A DNA stretch of 64,000 bases from Egibacteraceae bacterium (GTDB taxonomy: Bacteria > Actinomycetota > Nitriliruptoria > Euzebyales > Egibacteraceae), in contig JAUJMQ010000001.1 in NCBI GenBank assembly GCA_030446775.1, positions 1 through 64,000 of the forward strand, given 5' to 3'. The stretch's first letter is position 1; each line of letters opens with the position of its first letter. Below, one piece after another: positions 8,772-20,803 of this stretch. The position numbers and the translations under genes were made by a program. Below the pieces are notes generated by a model. That model saw nothing but the letters and a program-made list of their open reading frames with translations, searched no databases and was not told the DNA's origin.

Positions 8772-9772
8772 GTCGGGCTGGACTCCGGCCGGCCGGTGGG
8801 CACGCCGCCTCCGGAGCGGACCGCAAGGACCGCCCCGGCGCCGACGGCGAAGCAGGCGGCGACCCCGACGAGCCCCGACAGCCATCCGACGGCGTAGTCG
8901 GGCAGCGGTGCGGCGCCGAAGACGGCGTCGCCGGACGCCTCGGCCAGGCACGCGTCCTGGTCGGAGGCGTCGGCGCAGGCGGTGGCCAGGACCGACGCCT
9001 CGAGCCCGTCGGGCTGGGAGGAGGCGAGGTAGGACAGCCCCATGCCGGCGACGAGCGCCGCCAGCAGCCCGGCGACGACGATGCCGCGCACGGGCGTCCG
9101 GCGCCGCCGGCGCTCGCGGGCGCCGAGCCGGTCGGCGTTGGCGACGAGGTCGGGTCGGGTCGACAGCACGGCCGCGACGACGGCCGTGGTGATGAACGCC
9201 TCCCCGATGCCGATGACCGCGTGCACGCCGAGCATCGCCGGGAAGAACGCGCCGGCGAGCGCGGCGCCGGCGAAGCCGCCGTAGGTGATGTAGGCGGTGC
9301 ACACGGCGCTGGCGACGAACACCGTGGCCCACGACGTCAGCGCCGTCGCCACCAGAAAGCCGCTGCGCCCCCGCGGGAGCAGGCCGCTGAGGACCCGGAA
9401 CAGGTAGTAGCCGCCGACGGCGGCGACCAGGCCCATGAGCGAGACGTTGGCGCCGAGGGCGGTGATCCCACCGTCGGCGAAGCCGATGGCCTGCACCCCC
9501 AGGACGGTGGCCAGCACGAGCAGCCCCATCCCGGGGCCGAGCAGGATCGCGGCGAGCGCGCCGCCGACGAGGTGCCCGCTGGCGCCGGGAACGACCGGGA
9601 AGTTGATCATCTGCACCGCGAACACGAACGCCGCGGTGACGCCGACGAGGGGGATCTGCCGGTCGTCCAGGCGTGACTTGGCCGCCCGCAGCGCGTAGGC
9701 GACACCGCCGGCCGACACGGCGCCGGTGGCCACCGCCGTCGGTGCGCTGAGGAAGCCGTCGGGGATGTGCAT
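8768..9772 (-). CDS. cbiM: ECF metal-capture protein, CbiM fused to a CbiN/PDGLE domain
   Basis: 334 residues from ATG 9772. The start is fixed by the invariant N-terminus MHIPDGFLS, whose Met-His amino end co-ordinates the metal in this family. Residues 1-210 form the CbiM/NikM membrane domain. After an Arg-rich linker comes a second unit with a helix, the PDGLE motif (SQPDGLEASVL) and a last helix, i.e. a CbiN/NikN-like part fused in one chain. Fused MN forms occur in both cobalt and nickel systems; the Nur-like operator upstream favours nickel. Confidence 0.92.
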   Translation of the reverse strand: MHIPDGFLSAPTAVATGAVSAGGVAYALRAAKSRLDDRQIPLVGVTAAFVFAVQMINFPVVPGASGHLVGGALAAILLGPGMGLLVLATVLGVQAIGFADGGITALGANVSLMGLVAAVGGYYLFRVLSGLLPRGRSGFLVATALTSWATVFVASAVCTAYITYGGFAGAALAGAFFPAMLGVHAVIGIGEAFITTAVVAAVLSTRPDLVANADRLGARERRRRRTPVRGIVVAGLLAALVAGMGLSYLASSQPDGLEASVLATACADASDQDACLAEASGDAVFGAAPLPDYAVGWLSGLVGVAACFAVGAGAVLAVRSGGGVPTGRPESSPT

Positions 9773-9818
9773 GCCGCCTCCGCGCGTCCGGGGGAGGGAG
9801 AAGCCGGCTCCCCCCGCT

Positions 9819-9839
9819 TGTTGCAACTGTATCGCAACA
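9819..9839. promoter_or_regulatory. Nur-like operator upstream of the metal transporter operon
   Basis: A 21-bp dyad: TGTTGC (9819-9824), 9-nt centre, GCAACA (9834-9839). The core read on the minus strand, TTGCGATACAGTTGCAA, matches the Streptomyces Nur box consensus (tTGCaa-N5-ttGCAA, remembered from the literature) with few mismatches. It lies 47 nt before the cbiM start, where a repressor would block the promoter. Nur is the Fur-family nickel uptake regulator. Confidence 0.65.
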
Positions 9840-9872
9840 GCGAAGGCGTGGCAGAACCGCCCCGGCGCCGCG

Positions 9873-11021
9873 TCAGGTCATCGCGACGGTCGACAGCTCC
9901 AGCAGCAGCGCCTCCAGGGCCAGGCCCTGCTGGACGTTGAGCTCGAGGCTGTCGCGGGCGGCGAGCACGTGGTCGACGGAGCGCAGGAGCCGCGCACAGC
10001 CGAGGGCGTCGGCGTCGGCCCGCAGCGCGTCGCCGGCGTCGGCGTGCAGCACCGCCTCCACGGCGCCGCCACCGGCGACGAGGAGGCAGTCGCGGTACCA
10101 CCCGAGCAGGTCGTCCAGCGCCGCCTGCAGCGTGGCGACGCGCGCCTCCCGCTCCCGGCGGGTGTTGCGGTCCTCGACCTGCCTGACCAGCCCCCGGGGC
10201 AGCGAGTCCCCCGCCCGCTCCGCCAGCTGCTCGAGCTCGGCGCGCCCCTCGGCCTTGACCGCGGCCAGGCGGCGCTTGACCTCGTCGTCCAGCGCGCGGG
10301 TCACGAGCAGCGCCGCACCGGGGCCCTCACGGCGCAGCCGCGCGGGGATCGAACGGTGAGCGCGCAGGTCGTCAAGCCCCCCCGGCCAGGCCAACCGCCG
10401 CAGCGTCAGCGGCGACCCCAGTGCCGCCCGGACGGCCAGCGCGCGGTCGGTGGGGTCGTCCAGCCCGAGGCGGAGCGCCTCGGCGTCGAGGTCGTCCGGC
10501 GACCAGGCGGCGAACCGCACCGAACGGCAACGCGACCCGATCGTGTCGGGCAGCTCGTCGGGGTCGGCGACGTCGAGGATCCACACCGTCTGGGGGGGTG
10601 GCTCCTCCAGACCCTTGAGGAAGGCGTTGGCGGCGGCCTCGTTCATACGGTCGGCGTCGACCACGCGCAGCACCCGCCAGCTGCCCTCCACCAGGGACCG
10701 GGACGCCGTCCGCAGCCAGCGCTCGCGGACCTCGTCGACCCGGTGGAACGACCCGGTCGGCACGAACTCGTCGAGCGCCGGGTGGGCGCCACGCAGGCAG
10801 CGGTCGCACACGTCGCACGCACCGCACGGCGGCTGGAACGAGCCGCAGTTCAGCGCCGCCGCCAGCCAGCGGGCCGCGCGCCTGCCCGACCCCGGTGGAC
10901 CCACGAACGCCCACGCGTGGCTGACCTCGCCCCGCTGCACCGCGCTGCGCAGCACATCGACGGCGAGCTGCTGCCCCGGCACGTCCCACGGCTGTGCCGC
11001 GACGGGCGCCGCAGCGCTCAT
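9873..11021 (-). CDS. holB: DNA polymerase III subunit delta'
   Basis: 382 residues from ATG 11021, whose ATGA overlaps the stop of MFS-tmk, so the two are co-translated. AAA+ clamp-loader fold: degenerate P-loop GPPGSGRRAAR without the Walker Lys, as expected for delta'; zinc module CGACDVCDRCLRGAHP; sensor region DADRMNEAAANAFLKGLEEP; and the SRC-like IGSRCRSVRF. Part of the clamp-loading complex at the replication fork. The tmk-holB pairing is conserved in bacteria. Confidence 0.93.
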   Translation of the reverse strand: MSAAAPVAAQPWDVPGQQLAVDVLRSAVQRGEVSHAWAFVGPPGSGRRAARWLAAALNCGSFQPPCGACDVCDRCLRGAHPALDEFVPTGSFHRVDEVRERWLRTASRSLVEGSWRVLRVVDADRMNEAAANAFLKGLEEPPPQTVWILDVADPDELPDTIGSRCRSVRFAAWSPDDLDAEALRLGLDDPTDRALAVRAALGSPLTLRRLAWPGGLDDLRAHRSIPARLRREGPGAALLVTRALDDEVKRRLAAVKAEGRAELEQLAERAGDSLPRGLVRQVEDRNTRREREARVATLQAALDDLLGWYRDCLLVAGGGAVEAVLHADAGDALRADADALGCARLLRSVDHVLAARDSLELNVQQGLALEALLLELSTVAMT

Positions 11022-13189
11022 CGTGGCCCCTCCGCCGTGCCGCTGGGCCCCGCGCCGCCGGCTCCGGCCCGCCGCTGCCCCTCCGACGGCTGGTCCGGCC
11101 GCTGGGGCTGGGGCAACGGCAGCCACGGGTGGAGTGCCGCGCGCACCTGGCGGGCCACGGTTGCCGGGTCGGCGCCGGCGTCGACGACGACGAAGCGGCC
11201 GCGGTCACGCCGAGCCAGCTCCCGGTACCCGCCGGCGACGCGGCGGTGGAACTCGACGTCCTCGGCCTCCAGCCGGTCGGCCGCGGCCTGCTCGCGCCAG
11301 TCCTCGTCCTCGGTGAGCCGCAGGGGACGGGGTCCCGTCCGCCCGACCTCGGCGCCGAGGCGCGAGCTGCGCGCGCGCACCCGGCGCAGGCCCTCGTCGG
11401 CGTCGAGGTCGAGCAGCACGACGACGTCGGGCATCACCCCGGCCACCGCCCAGCGGTTGATCTCCATCACGTCGCTGTCGCCCAGCGCGCGGGCGAACCC
11501 CTGGTAGGCCAGCGAGCTGTCGACGAAGCGGTCGCACACGACGACCCGGTCGGCCTCCAGCGCCGGCGCCACGACCCGGCGGACGTGCTCGGCCCGGGCG
11601 GCGGCGTACAACAGGGTCTCGGTCCGCGCGTCCATCCCGTCGCTGTTGGGGTCCAGCAGGACCTCGCGGACGCGCTCGGCGACGGGTGACCCGCCCGGCT
11701 CGCGCGTCACGACGACATCGCGGCCCTCGGCGCGCAGCGCCTCGACGAGCGCCCTGACCTGCGTGGACTTGCCGGCCCCCTCCACGCCCTCGAAGGCGAC
11801 GAACACCCCGCCGGCGCGGGACGCCTCGGGGAGGCCCGCGAAGTGCAGCCCGCGCTGGGACTCCGCGCGCAGCGCGGCGTACATGCCCCGCATCGACGAC
11901 AGGGCCGCGAACAGCGCGACCATCGCACCGAGGAACAGCGTGATGCGGATGCCCGACAGCAGCAGGTAGCGCCGGTTGATGAACAGCGACCCGCTGATCG
12001 CGCTCGCCAGGAACGGGGCCACCCCGAGCGCCGTGAACAGCGCGATGCGGGTGGCGGTGTAGAAGGCCGCCATGGTGCGACCGCGGACCTGGTCGGTCGT
12101 GTAAGAGTGCAGCAGCGTGTAGCCCATGACGAAGCTGATCCCGGCGGCGGCGCCGAGCACGGCACCGAGCACGAGCGCGAGCCCGAAGTTCGGCAGGGCC
12201 GACATGACCGCGGTGATCGCGCCGGTCGCGGCGAGCGCGATCGGGAACAGCCGCTCCATCGAGAAGCGTCGCGCCAGCGCCGGCACCGACAGGATGCCCG
12301 CGGCCAGGCCGGCACCGACGGCGGTCATCAGGCGGGGCCAGTCGGTCTCGGGGCGCCCCAGGCTCGTGCTGACGAACTGCGGGCCGAGGGTCACGACGAC
12401 TCCCGCGCCGAACGACACCCCGACGACGCCGAGGATGAGGCTGCGCACGATCGGCAGGTCGCGGATGAACCGCGCGCCCTCGCGCAGCTCCTCGAGGACT
12501 CCCGGCGCGTGCTCGACGTCCTCACTGACGCGCGGCCGCTCGGGCAGGTGCAGCCGCGCGAGCAGCGCGGCGGCGAGCAGGAACGTGGCGGCGTTGATCA
12601 GCAGCAGCGCGACGGTCGCGTCCTGGCTCTCCAGCCCGAACCCGACCAGGACGGTGGTCGCGGCGGTGGCGATCACCGCACCGAGCGGCAGCGTGCCGTA
12701 GGCCAGCAGCAGGTTGAGCTGGTTCGCCTCCGTCAGGTGCTCCCGGCGGACGATGACCGGCAGGGTGGCGTCCTTGGCGGCCAGGAACAGCAGCGACATG
12801 CACTCCACGGCGAAGGTCAGCGTGACCAGCGCAGCCAGGCTGTCGGCGAAGGCCAGGAAGACGAACAGGACGCCGCGGGCCACGTCGACGGCGACCATGA
12901 GCCGCTTGCGGTCGTAGCGGTCGGCCAGCACCCCCGCGACGGGGCCGATGGCCAGGCTGGGCAGCAGCCGCGCCATCATGATCCCGCCGAGCCCGAACAG
13001 CGCGAAACGCGGGTTCTCGGCGTACAGCGACGACACGAGGACCTGGAGGGCGACCAGCCCAGTCCAGTCGCCGAGGCTCGAGATCAGCGACGACGAGAAA
13101 AAGTAGCGGAAGTTGCCGTTGCGCAGCAGCTCCCGGTACGCCGAGCGGTCCTCGACGAGCGGGCTCGGCGTGTCTGCCGGCTCGCTGAT
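11018..13189 (-). CDS. tmk: Bifunctional MFS transporter / dTMP kinase
   Basis: One frame carries an N-terminal 12-helix MFS domain (VLADRYDRKRLM loop) of about 440 residues and a complete C-terminal thymidylate kinase: P-loop FEGVEGAGKSTQ, TREPGGS, DRFVDSSLAYQG, and lid-like RARSSRLG. The kinase phosphorylates dTMP to dTDP; such MFS-Tmk fusions are known in actinobacteria, transported substrate unknown. The first helix (NFRYFFSSSLISSLGDW) is clearly coded upstream of the first standard start, GTG 13036, but no ATG/GTG/TTG exists in frame. I extend to an ATC at 13189, correctly spaced behind GAGAGG; the true start is uncertain. Overlaps holB by ATGA. Confidence 0.85.
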   Translation of the reverse strand: MSEPADTPSPLVEDRSAYRELLRNGNFRYFFSSSLISSLGDWTGLVALQVLVSSLYAENPRFALFGLGGIMMARLLPSLAIGPVAGVLADRYDRKRLMVAVDVARGVLFVFLAFADSLAALVTLTFAVECMSLLFLAAKDATLPVIVRREHLTEANQLNLLLAYGTLPLGAVIATAATTVLVGFGLESQDATVALLLINAATFLLAAALLARLHLPERPRVSEDVEHAPGVLEELREGARFIRDLPIVRSLILGVVGVSFGAGVVVTLGPQFVSTSLGRPETDWPRLMTAVGAGLAAGILSVPALARRFSMERLFPIALAATGAITAVMSALPNFGLALVLGAVLGAAAGISFVMGYTLLHSYTTDQVRGRTMAAFYTATRIALFTALGVAPFLASAISGSLFINRRYLLLSGIRITLFLGAMVALFAALSSMRGMYAALRAESQRGLHFAGLPEASRAGGVFVAFEGVEGAGKSTQVRALVEALRAEGRDVVVTREPGGSPVAERVREVLLDPNSDGMDARTETLLYAAARAEHVRRVVAPALEADRVVVCDRFVDSSLAYQGFARALGDSDVMEINRWAVAGVMPDVVVLLDLDADEGLRRVRARSSRLGAEVGRTGPRPLRLTEDEDWREQAAADRLEAEDVEFHRRVAGGYRELARRDRGRFVVVDAGADPATVARQVRAALHPWLPLPQPQRPDQPSEGQRRAGAGGAGPSGTAEGPR

Positions 13190-13241
13190 GTCGGTCGCCT
13201 CTCGCCTCGTCGCCTGCCGGAGGATCCCGTCCCCCGGCCGG

Positions 13242-13264
13242 TAGCCTGCGGCTCGTCAAGACTA
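13242..13264. promoter_or_regulatory. Overlapping divergent -10 boxes
   Basis: TAGCCT at 13242-13247 points towards the methyltransferase and TAGTCT (minus strand, 13264-13259) towards MFS-tmk. Both fit the TAnnnT pattern seen throughout the window. Confidence 0.4.
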
Positions 13265-13321
13265 ACCGGTCGGTCCGGCCGGGACGCCGCATGCCATTAC
13301 CACCTCGGAGCGACGCGCACC

Positions 13322-14194
13322 GTGCCGACCGACGAGCTGCACCCGCCGCTGCACGACCTCGCCAAGGCGCTGCGCGAGGTCGAGCCGTGGCTGTCCGCGG
13401 CGGCCGGCGCGCGGGGGGCCACCTACGTCAACCACGAGGGCGGCGACGTCGGCGGCCACTCGACCGAGCGGTCGCTGTTCCGCCACGTCGCGAACTACCT
13501 CGCGGTGGCCGAGCTCGGCGAGCGGTGCGGCGTCTCCGACAGCCTGCTCGACGTCGGCAGCGGCACCGGTGCGTTGGCGGCGTGGGTGGCCGCGCGGCTC
13601 GGCGCCGAGCTGCACCTGGTCGACCCCGACCCGGCCGTCCGTTCGGTGGCACTGGCGGCGTTTCCCCACGTCAGCGTCCACGCCGAGCTCGATGAGGTCC
13701 CACGCCGCACCGTCGGTCTCGTCGCGGCGATGGAGGTCGTCGAGCACATCCCTCCGAGCGACCAGGGGGCGTTCGTCGAGGCGCTGTTCGCGCGCGTCGA
13801 GCCCGGCGGGCTGCTCGTGCTGTCGACCCCCGACGAGTCGGGCTACGTCGGCGGCTGGTCGGGCTACGCGCCCCACGTGGGGCCTGTCGACGCCCGGCGC
13901 CTGCGCGACCTGCTCAGCCGCGCGACGGGATCGCCGGTGCGGGTGTGGCGGATGGAGGGCGACGCGTTCGCGTCGGGGCCCGTCCGCCGCGTGCTCCAGC
14001 CGCTGGCGAACCGGACCTGGACGCGCCTGTCCCCGGCGCTCGGGCCGGTCGCGAGCCGCCTGGCCCGCCCGGCGGCCGCGGTGGCCGACCTCGCCCGCCG
14101 CCACGCGGGGCCGGATCTCGTCCCGGCGGTGCGGGCCGTCGCACCCGACCGGGGGCGCGGGACGGGGCTGCTCGCCGTCGTCCGGGCCACCTGA
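13322..14194 (+). CDS. Class I SAM-dependent methyltransferase
   Basis: 290 residues from GTG 13322, with GGAG about 12 nt upstream. Motif I is clear (LLDVGSGTGALAAWVA), followed by the acidic ribose-binding residue in LHLVDPDPAV and motif II-like VGLVAAMEVVEHI. The C-terminal third is Arg/Ala-rich and not family-diagnostic. Substrate unknown; the EVVEHI signature occurs in ubiquinone/UbiE-like and natural-product methyltransferases. Divergent from MFS-tmk and ends just before a strong bidirectional terminator. Confidence 0.8.
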   Translation: MPTDELHPPLHDLAKALREVEPWLSAAAGARGATYVNHEGGDVGGHSTERSLFRHVANYLAVAELGERCGVSDSLLDVGSGTGALAAWVAARLGAELHLVDPDPAVRSVALAAFPHVSVHAELDEVPRRTVGLVAAMEVVEHIPPSDQGAFVEALFARVEPGGLLVLSTPDESGYVGGWSGYAPHVGPVDARRLRDLLSRATGSPVRVWRMEGDAFASGPVRRVLQPLANRTWTRLSPALGPVASRLARPAAAVADLARRHAGPDLVPAVRAVAPDRGRGTGLLAVVRAT

Positions 14195-14217
14195 CCCCCG
14201 CGCCGCCCCCTGCATCC

Positions 14218-14258
14218 GAGAAGGCTTGGTCACGATAGCGTGACCAACCCTTCTCTTT
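14218..14258. terminator. Long bidirectional hairpin terminator
   Basis: GAGAAGG-C-TTGGTCACG (14218-14234), loop ATAG, then CGTGACCAA-C-CCTTCTC (14239-14255) and TTT: about 16 paired bases with one symmetric internal mismatch. It separates the convergent methyltransferase and topA. A 16-nt tandem repeat (GGCTGGCCGGGCTGAG x2) follows it. Confidence 0.85.
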
Positions 14259-14308
14259 GGGGGCTGGCCGGGCTGAGGGCTGGCCGGGCTGAGGGCCGGC
14301 CAGCGGGG

Positions 14309-16661
14309 TCAGGCGCCGGCGGGCTCGCGCCGGGGCACGTACTCGGTGGCCACCGCCTTGGGCGCCTCGGCATCCACCGGGGTCTTGTGGCCGCACGCCG
14401 CGCACTCGCCCATCGGGTTCCTGGCGTTGCGGCGCGGCGCCTTGAGCGGCCCCCCGCAGTTCGGGCACGGCTGCGCGAGCGGCTGGCTCCACATCGCGAA
14501 GTCGCAGTCGGGGTAGCGGTTGCAGCCGTAGAACGGCTTGCCGTAGCGGCTGGTGCGCTCGGTGAGCTCGCCCTGGCGGCACTTGGGGCAGGTGAAGCCG
14601 ATGCGCTTCTCGACGTTCGTGATGCCCTTGCAGTTGGGGTAGTCCTGGCAGCCGTAGAACGGGCCGAAGCGCCCGTCGCGGCGGATCATCGCCTTGCCGC
14701 ACTCGGGGCAGATGACGTCGGGGTCGGGCTGCAGCTCCTCGACGGTGGTGACGTTGCCGTAGACGTCGAGCGGCAGCGTGCCCTTGCAGTCCGGCCAGCG
14801 GTGGCACGAGGCGAACCACTGGCGTGACTTGCCCGAGAACACCTTCTCCATCGCCTCGCCGCACTCCGGGCAGTGCCCCCTCGATGGGGATGCGGGGCCG
14901 CTCGGGCTTGCGCTCGGCGATCCAGTCGTCGACCTCGGTCAGGAAGCCCGAGACCATCGGGCCCCACGCCTCGGTACCGCTGGCGATCTCGTCGAGCTCG
15001 GACTCCATCCGGGCGGTGAACGAGACGTCGACGACCTCGGAGAAGTGCTGCTTGAGGTAGGCGGTGACGACCTCCCCGAGCGGCGTCGGCAGGAAGGCGC
15101 GCCCCTCCAGGCGCACGTACTCGCGGTTGAGCAGCACCCCGATGATCGACGCGTACGTCGACGGCCGGCCGATGCCTTCGCTCTCCAGCAGCGCGATGAG
15201 CGACCCCTGGTTGTAGCGGGGCGGCGGCTCGGTGAAGTGCTGCTCGGCGCGCAGGTCGGCGAGCGCGAGCGTCTGGCCGTCGGCGAGGTCGGGCAGCTCA
15301 CCGCCCGCCTGCTCGCCCTCGCCGTAGGCCCGGCGGTAGCCGTCGAACTTCACGACCTGCCCCGAGGCCCGGAACACCAGCGGCGGGTCGCCGGCCGCGT
15401 CGGCGGGGACGAGGTCGGCGCGCAGGCTGTCGAGGACGGCCGCCGCCATCTGCGTGGCGACGGTGCGGCGCCAGATCAGCTCGTACAGCGCCCGCTGGTC
15501 GGAGTCGAGACGGGCGGCGACGCGCGCCGGCAGGCGGGCGGCGCTCGTCGGGCGGATCGCCTCGTGCGCCTCCTGGGCACCCTTGGCCTTGGACTTGAAC
15601 ACCCGCGGCCTGTCCAGCGCGTAGCGCTGCCCGAACTGCTCGGCGACGACGCCGCCCAGCTCGGCGAGCGCAGTGTCGGCGAGGTTGACGCTGTCGGTCC
15701 GCATGTAGGTGATGAGCCCGACCTGGCCTTCGGCCCCGAGGTTGATGCCCTCGTACAGCTGCTGGGCGACCTTCATCGTCCGCGCCGCCGAGAACCCCAG
15801 GCGGTTGCCGGCCTCGATCTGCAGCGTCGAGGTCGTGAACGGCGGCTTGGGACCCTGCTTGGTCTCCCGCCGGGTCGTGGCGGTGACGGTCCAGGCACCG
15901 ATCTCGCGGGCGCGCCGCTGCACCCCGTCCGCGGCGGCGGCGTCGGCGATCACGAGATAGCGGTCGGCGGTGGCCTTGCCGGCGTGCTCGGCGAGCCGCT
16001 TGGGCGACACGAGGCGACGGCCGTCGACGCTGTGCAGCCCGGCTTCCAAGCGCGCCGCCTGGCGGGTGAACGCCCCGTCGACGGTCCAGTACTCCTCGGC
16101 GACGAAGCGGCGGATCTCGTCCTCACGGTCGCAGATCAGCCGCAGCGCGACCGACTGCACCCGGCCGGCGGAGATGCCGCTGGCGACGTTGCGCCACAGC
16201 GTCGGCGACAGCCGGTAGCCGACGATCCGGTCGACCGCGCGGCGGGCCTGCTGGGCGTCGACGAGGTGCGCGTCGATCGGGCGGGGACGGGCGAGCGCGG
16301 CCAGGATCGCGTCGCGGGTGATCTCGGAGAACACGATCCGGTTGTCCGCGGACGTGTCGATGCCGGCGACCTCGGCGACGTGCCAGGCGATCGCCTCACC
16401 CTCACGGTCCAGGTCGGTGGCGAGAAACACCCGCTCGGCGTCCTTGGCTGCCTTCTTGATCGTGCTGACGACCTTGGCCGATGCCTTGGGGACCTCGTAG
16501 CGCAGATGCACCTCGTCGCCGCCGACCTCGACGGCGAAGTCGCTGCGCGGCAGGTCGCGGACGTGCCCGACCGAGGCCAGGACCCGGTAGTCCGGGCCCA
16601 GGTACTTCTCGATGGTCTTCGCCTTGGTCGGCGACTCGACGATGACGAGGTGTTGTCCCAT
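14309..16661 (-). CDS. topA: DNA topoisomerase I (one frameshift)
   Basis: Type IA topoisomerase, relaxes negative supercoils. From ATG 16661 (MGQHLVIVESPTKAKTIEKY) the Toprim domain holds VESPTKAK and ATDLDREGEAIAWH; the active-site Tyr is in ITYMRTDSVNLA; C-terminal zinc ribbons carry CPECGKAMIRRDGRFGPFYGC, CPKC and CPNC pairs. The frame breaks in a run of five C's at 14876-14880: dropping one base restores IPIEGHCPECGEAMEK exactly, giving about 783 residues. An essential gene with every motif on both sides of the break argues for a sequence error rather than a pseudogene. Ends at the hairpin terminator shared with the methyltransferase. Confidence 0.92.
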
Positions 16662-16710
16662 GGGTGAGTCTCACAGTACTCGCAGGGTTGTGCGTGGCAA
16701 CATCGGGCCC

Positions 16711-17301
16711 ATGGCCTCGGTGGACTGGGCGGCGGTGGAGGCGCGGGGCGGCGAGGTGGTGCGCCCGCTGCGCTGGCAGCTCGCGACGACGGCGGCCTGC
16801 CTGCTCGTCGGCGCGCTGCTGGCGGCGGGCGTGGTCGCCCTGCTCGCCAGCGACGGGGTCCGGGGCGCCGACCCGCCGTGGGTGGTGGTGTGGACGGCCC
16901 TGTCAACGCTCGCGCTCGGCCTGGCATTCCGCAACCTGCGCCGGCTGCTGCGCCGCGAGCCGCTCGTCGGATACGACGCCGACGGCCTGCACCTGCCGGG
17001 CGTGGGACTGGTGGCATGGGACGAGATCTCCGAGGTCCGCGTCGACGAGGTCGGCCGCGGCCGCTTCCCGCACGCGCTGGTCGGCATCTACCTGCACGAT
17101 CCGGCGGCGGTCCTGTCGCGCGCGGGTCTGCGGTGCCGCGTCGAGGGGCGCATCGAGGCGGCCTCCCAGCGTGCGCCGCTGGCGATCCACCCGTTCAAGC
17201 TGCCGCTGGAGCTGTACGTGCTCGCCTCCCGGATCCAGCGGCGGCGGGAGGTGGCGCTGCGCGCACCGCGGCCTCGGCGAGATTCGGCCACCGCCGGCTG
17301 A
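16711..17301 (+). CDS. Two-helix membrane protein with PH-like soluble domain
   Basis: 196 residues from ATG 16711. Two transmembrane helices (LATTAACLLVGALLAAGVV; VVVWTALSTLALGLAF) are followed by a soluble beta-rich region (GYDADGLHLPGVGLVAWDEI) like the STM3941/bacterial-PH type of unknown function. Not recognised beyond that. Divergent from topA and 22 nt before the end of dgt. Confidence 0.7.
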   Translation: MASVDWAAVEARGGEVVRPLRWQLATTAACLLVGALLAAGVVALLASDGVRGADPPWVVVWTALSTLALGLAFRNLRRLLRREPLVGYDADGLHLPGVGLVAWDEISEVRVDEVGRGRFPHALVGIYLHDPAAVLSRAGLRCRVEGRIEAASQRAPLAIHPFKLPLELYVLASRIQRRREVALRAPRPRRDSATAG

Positions 17302-17323
17302 CTCCCGTCTCGGGAGACAGGGC

Positions 17324-18347
17324 CTAGAGCGCTGCCGGGCGGTCGCCGAACAGGCGCTCGTAGCGGCTCAGGGCGAACCGGTCGGTCATGCCGGAGACGT
17401 AGTCGGCGACCTGGGTGACCAGGTCGGCGCCCGAGTCGCGGTAGGTGGCGGGGATCTCGCCGGGATGGTCCAGGTGATGGTCGACGAGCCGACGGATCAC
17501 CCCCGCCGCGGCGCGCTGCTGGGGCTTGTTGCGCGCGGTCGCGTAGACCCGCTCGAACAGGAAGGCGCGCAGCTCGTGCATCACGGCCAGGACGTCGGGC
17601 GCCATCGTGACCCGGTCGGCGCTGGCGCTCGCGTCGAGCACGGCGGTGACCATCCGCCCCACCCAGCGGCTGCCCGGCGGCCCCAGCACCCGCAGCACCG
17701 AGTCGGGAAGGTCGCCGGGTGCGAGCAGGCCGGCGCGGACCGCGTCCAGGGCGTCGTGGGACAGGTAGGCGATCCGGTCGGCGAAGCGCACGCACTCCCC
17801 TCGGCGGTCGCGGGACCCGGCTCGATGCGCCAGGTGTGCGCCCGGATCCCGTCGCGCACCTCCCAGGTGAGGTTGGCGTCCTCGAGGACGTCGAAGACCC
17901 GCAGGCTCTGGGCGGCGTGATGCCAGCCGCCCTCGAAGTACGGTGCGAGGGCCTCTTCCCCCGTGTGGCCGAAGGCGGGGTGCCCGACGTCGTGGCCGAG
18001 CGCGATCGCCTCGGCGAGCGGCTCGTTGAGGCCCAGGCCCACCGCGAGGGCGCGCGCGACCTGGGTCACCGCCAGCGCGTGGGTCAGCCGGGTGACGTAA
18101 TGGTCCCCGCCCGGGTTGAGGAACACCTGCGTCTTGTGCTTCAGCCGCCGGAACGCCTTGCTGTGGGTGATGCGGTCGCGGTCGCGCTCGAAGGCGGTGC
18201 GGTCGGGGTCGGGCGGCTCGGGTCGCACGCGACCGCGGCTGGCCGCCGAGCGGGTCGCCGCCGCGCGAGCGCGGCCTCGGCGGCCTCCCGGTCGGTCCGC
18301 GTGCGGCGCAGGAAGGCAGGAGGAGCGGGGGCGACGTCATGTCGCAC
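17324..18347 (-). CDS. dgt: dNTP triphosphohydrolase (dGTPase-like), two frameshifts
   Basis: HD-superfamily enzyme that hydrolyses dNTPs to nucleosides and triphosphate. Motifs: [17 protein letters not shown], metal ligands in RLTHALAV and [14 protein letters not shown], and [16 protein letters not shown]. One base is missing near the CCCC at 17797-17800 (restoring [13 protein letters not shown]) and one near 18250-18256 (joining [10 protein letters not shown] to [10 protein letters not shown]). With both repaired the gene runs from GTG 18347 as about 341 residues, at the short end of the family. The motif set is intact, so function is likely retained. Confidence 0.85.
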
Positions 18348-18535
18348 GCAGGGTAGCCGCGACCGCGGGCGGGCCGGCCGCGCGGTCGCGGGGTCCGGTG
18401 GACCGGCCGACCGGTTCCGCTGGGGTCCTGGCGCCGGGCGGGGTTGGTACCGTCCCCTCGAGCCCGCTTCGCACCGGTTGCGCCCGCGTGCCCGCGCACC
18501 GAAGGAACCGGTTCCCTGCCGGACGGAGATCTCGC

Positions 18536-20605
<2,070 letters not shown>

Positions 20606-20803
20606 CTGTGGGTCGCAGCCCCCGCCTTCCTGTGCAGCGCGGTGGACCGGTGTCGCGCTGTTCCTGGTCGCGCCCCAGGTGCTGTACGCCGTGAACCGAG
20701 ACGTCGACTTCGTGCCCTACGCACCAGCTTCCAGCTCGCCGACACCTCTGCGCCGGCGCCACTGGTCGCTGCGCTGAGCGGTCCCCGTCAGGGTGGACAG
20801 GCC

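Noticed and set aside
11843-14194. Very long plus-strand frame of 783 residues
   Set aside because: Its first 1.4 kb is the antisense of MFS-tmk (Gln/Arg/His-rich, no domains). Only the part from GTG 13322 is real, as the methyltransferase.
14262-14300. Short GGCTGGCCGGGCTGAG repeats after the topA terminator as a regulatory array
   Set aside because: Only two copies, simple GC-rich composition and no relation to a promoter; likely slippage.
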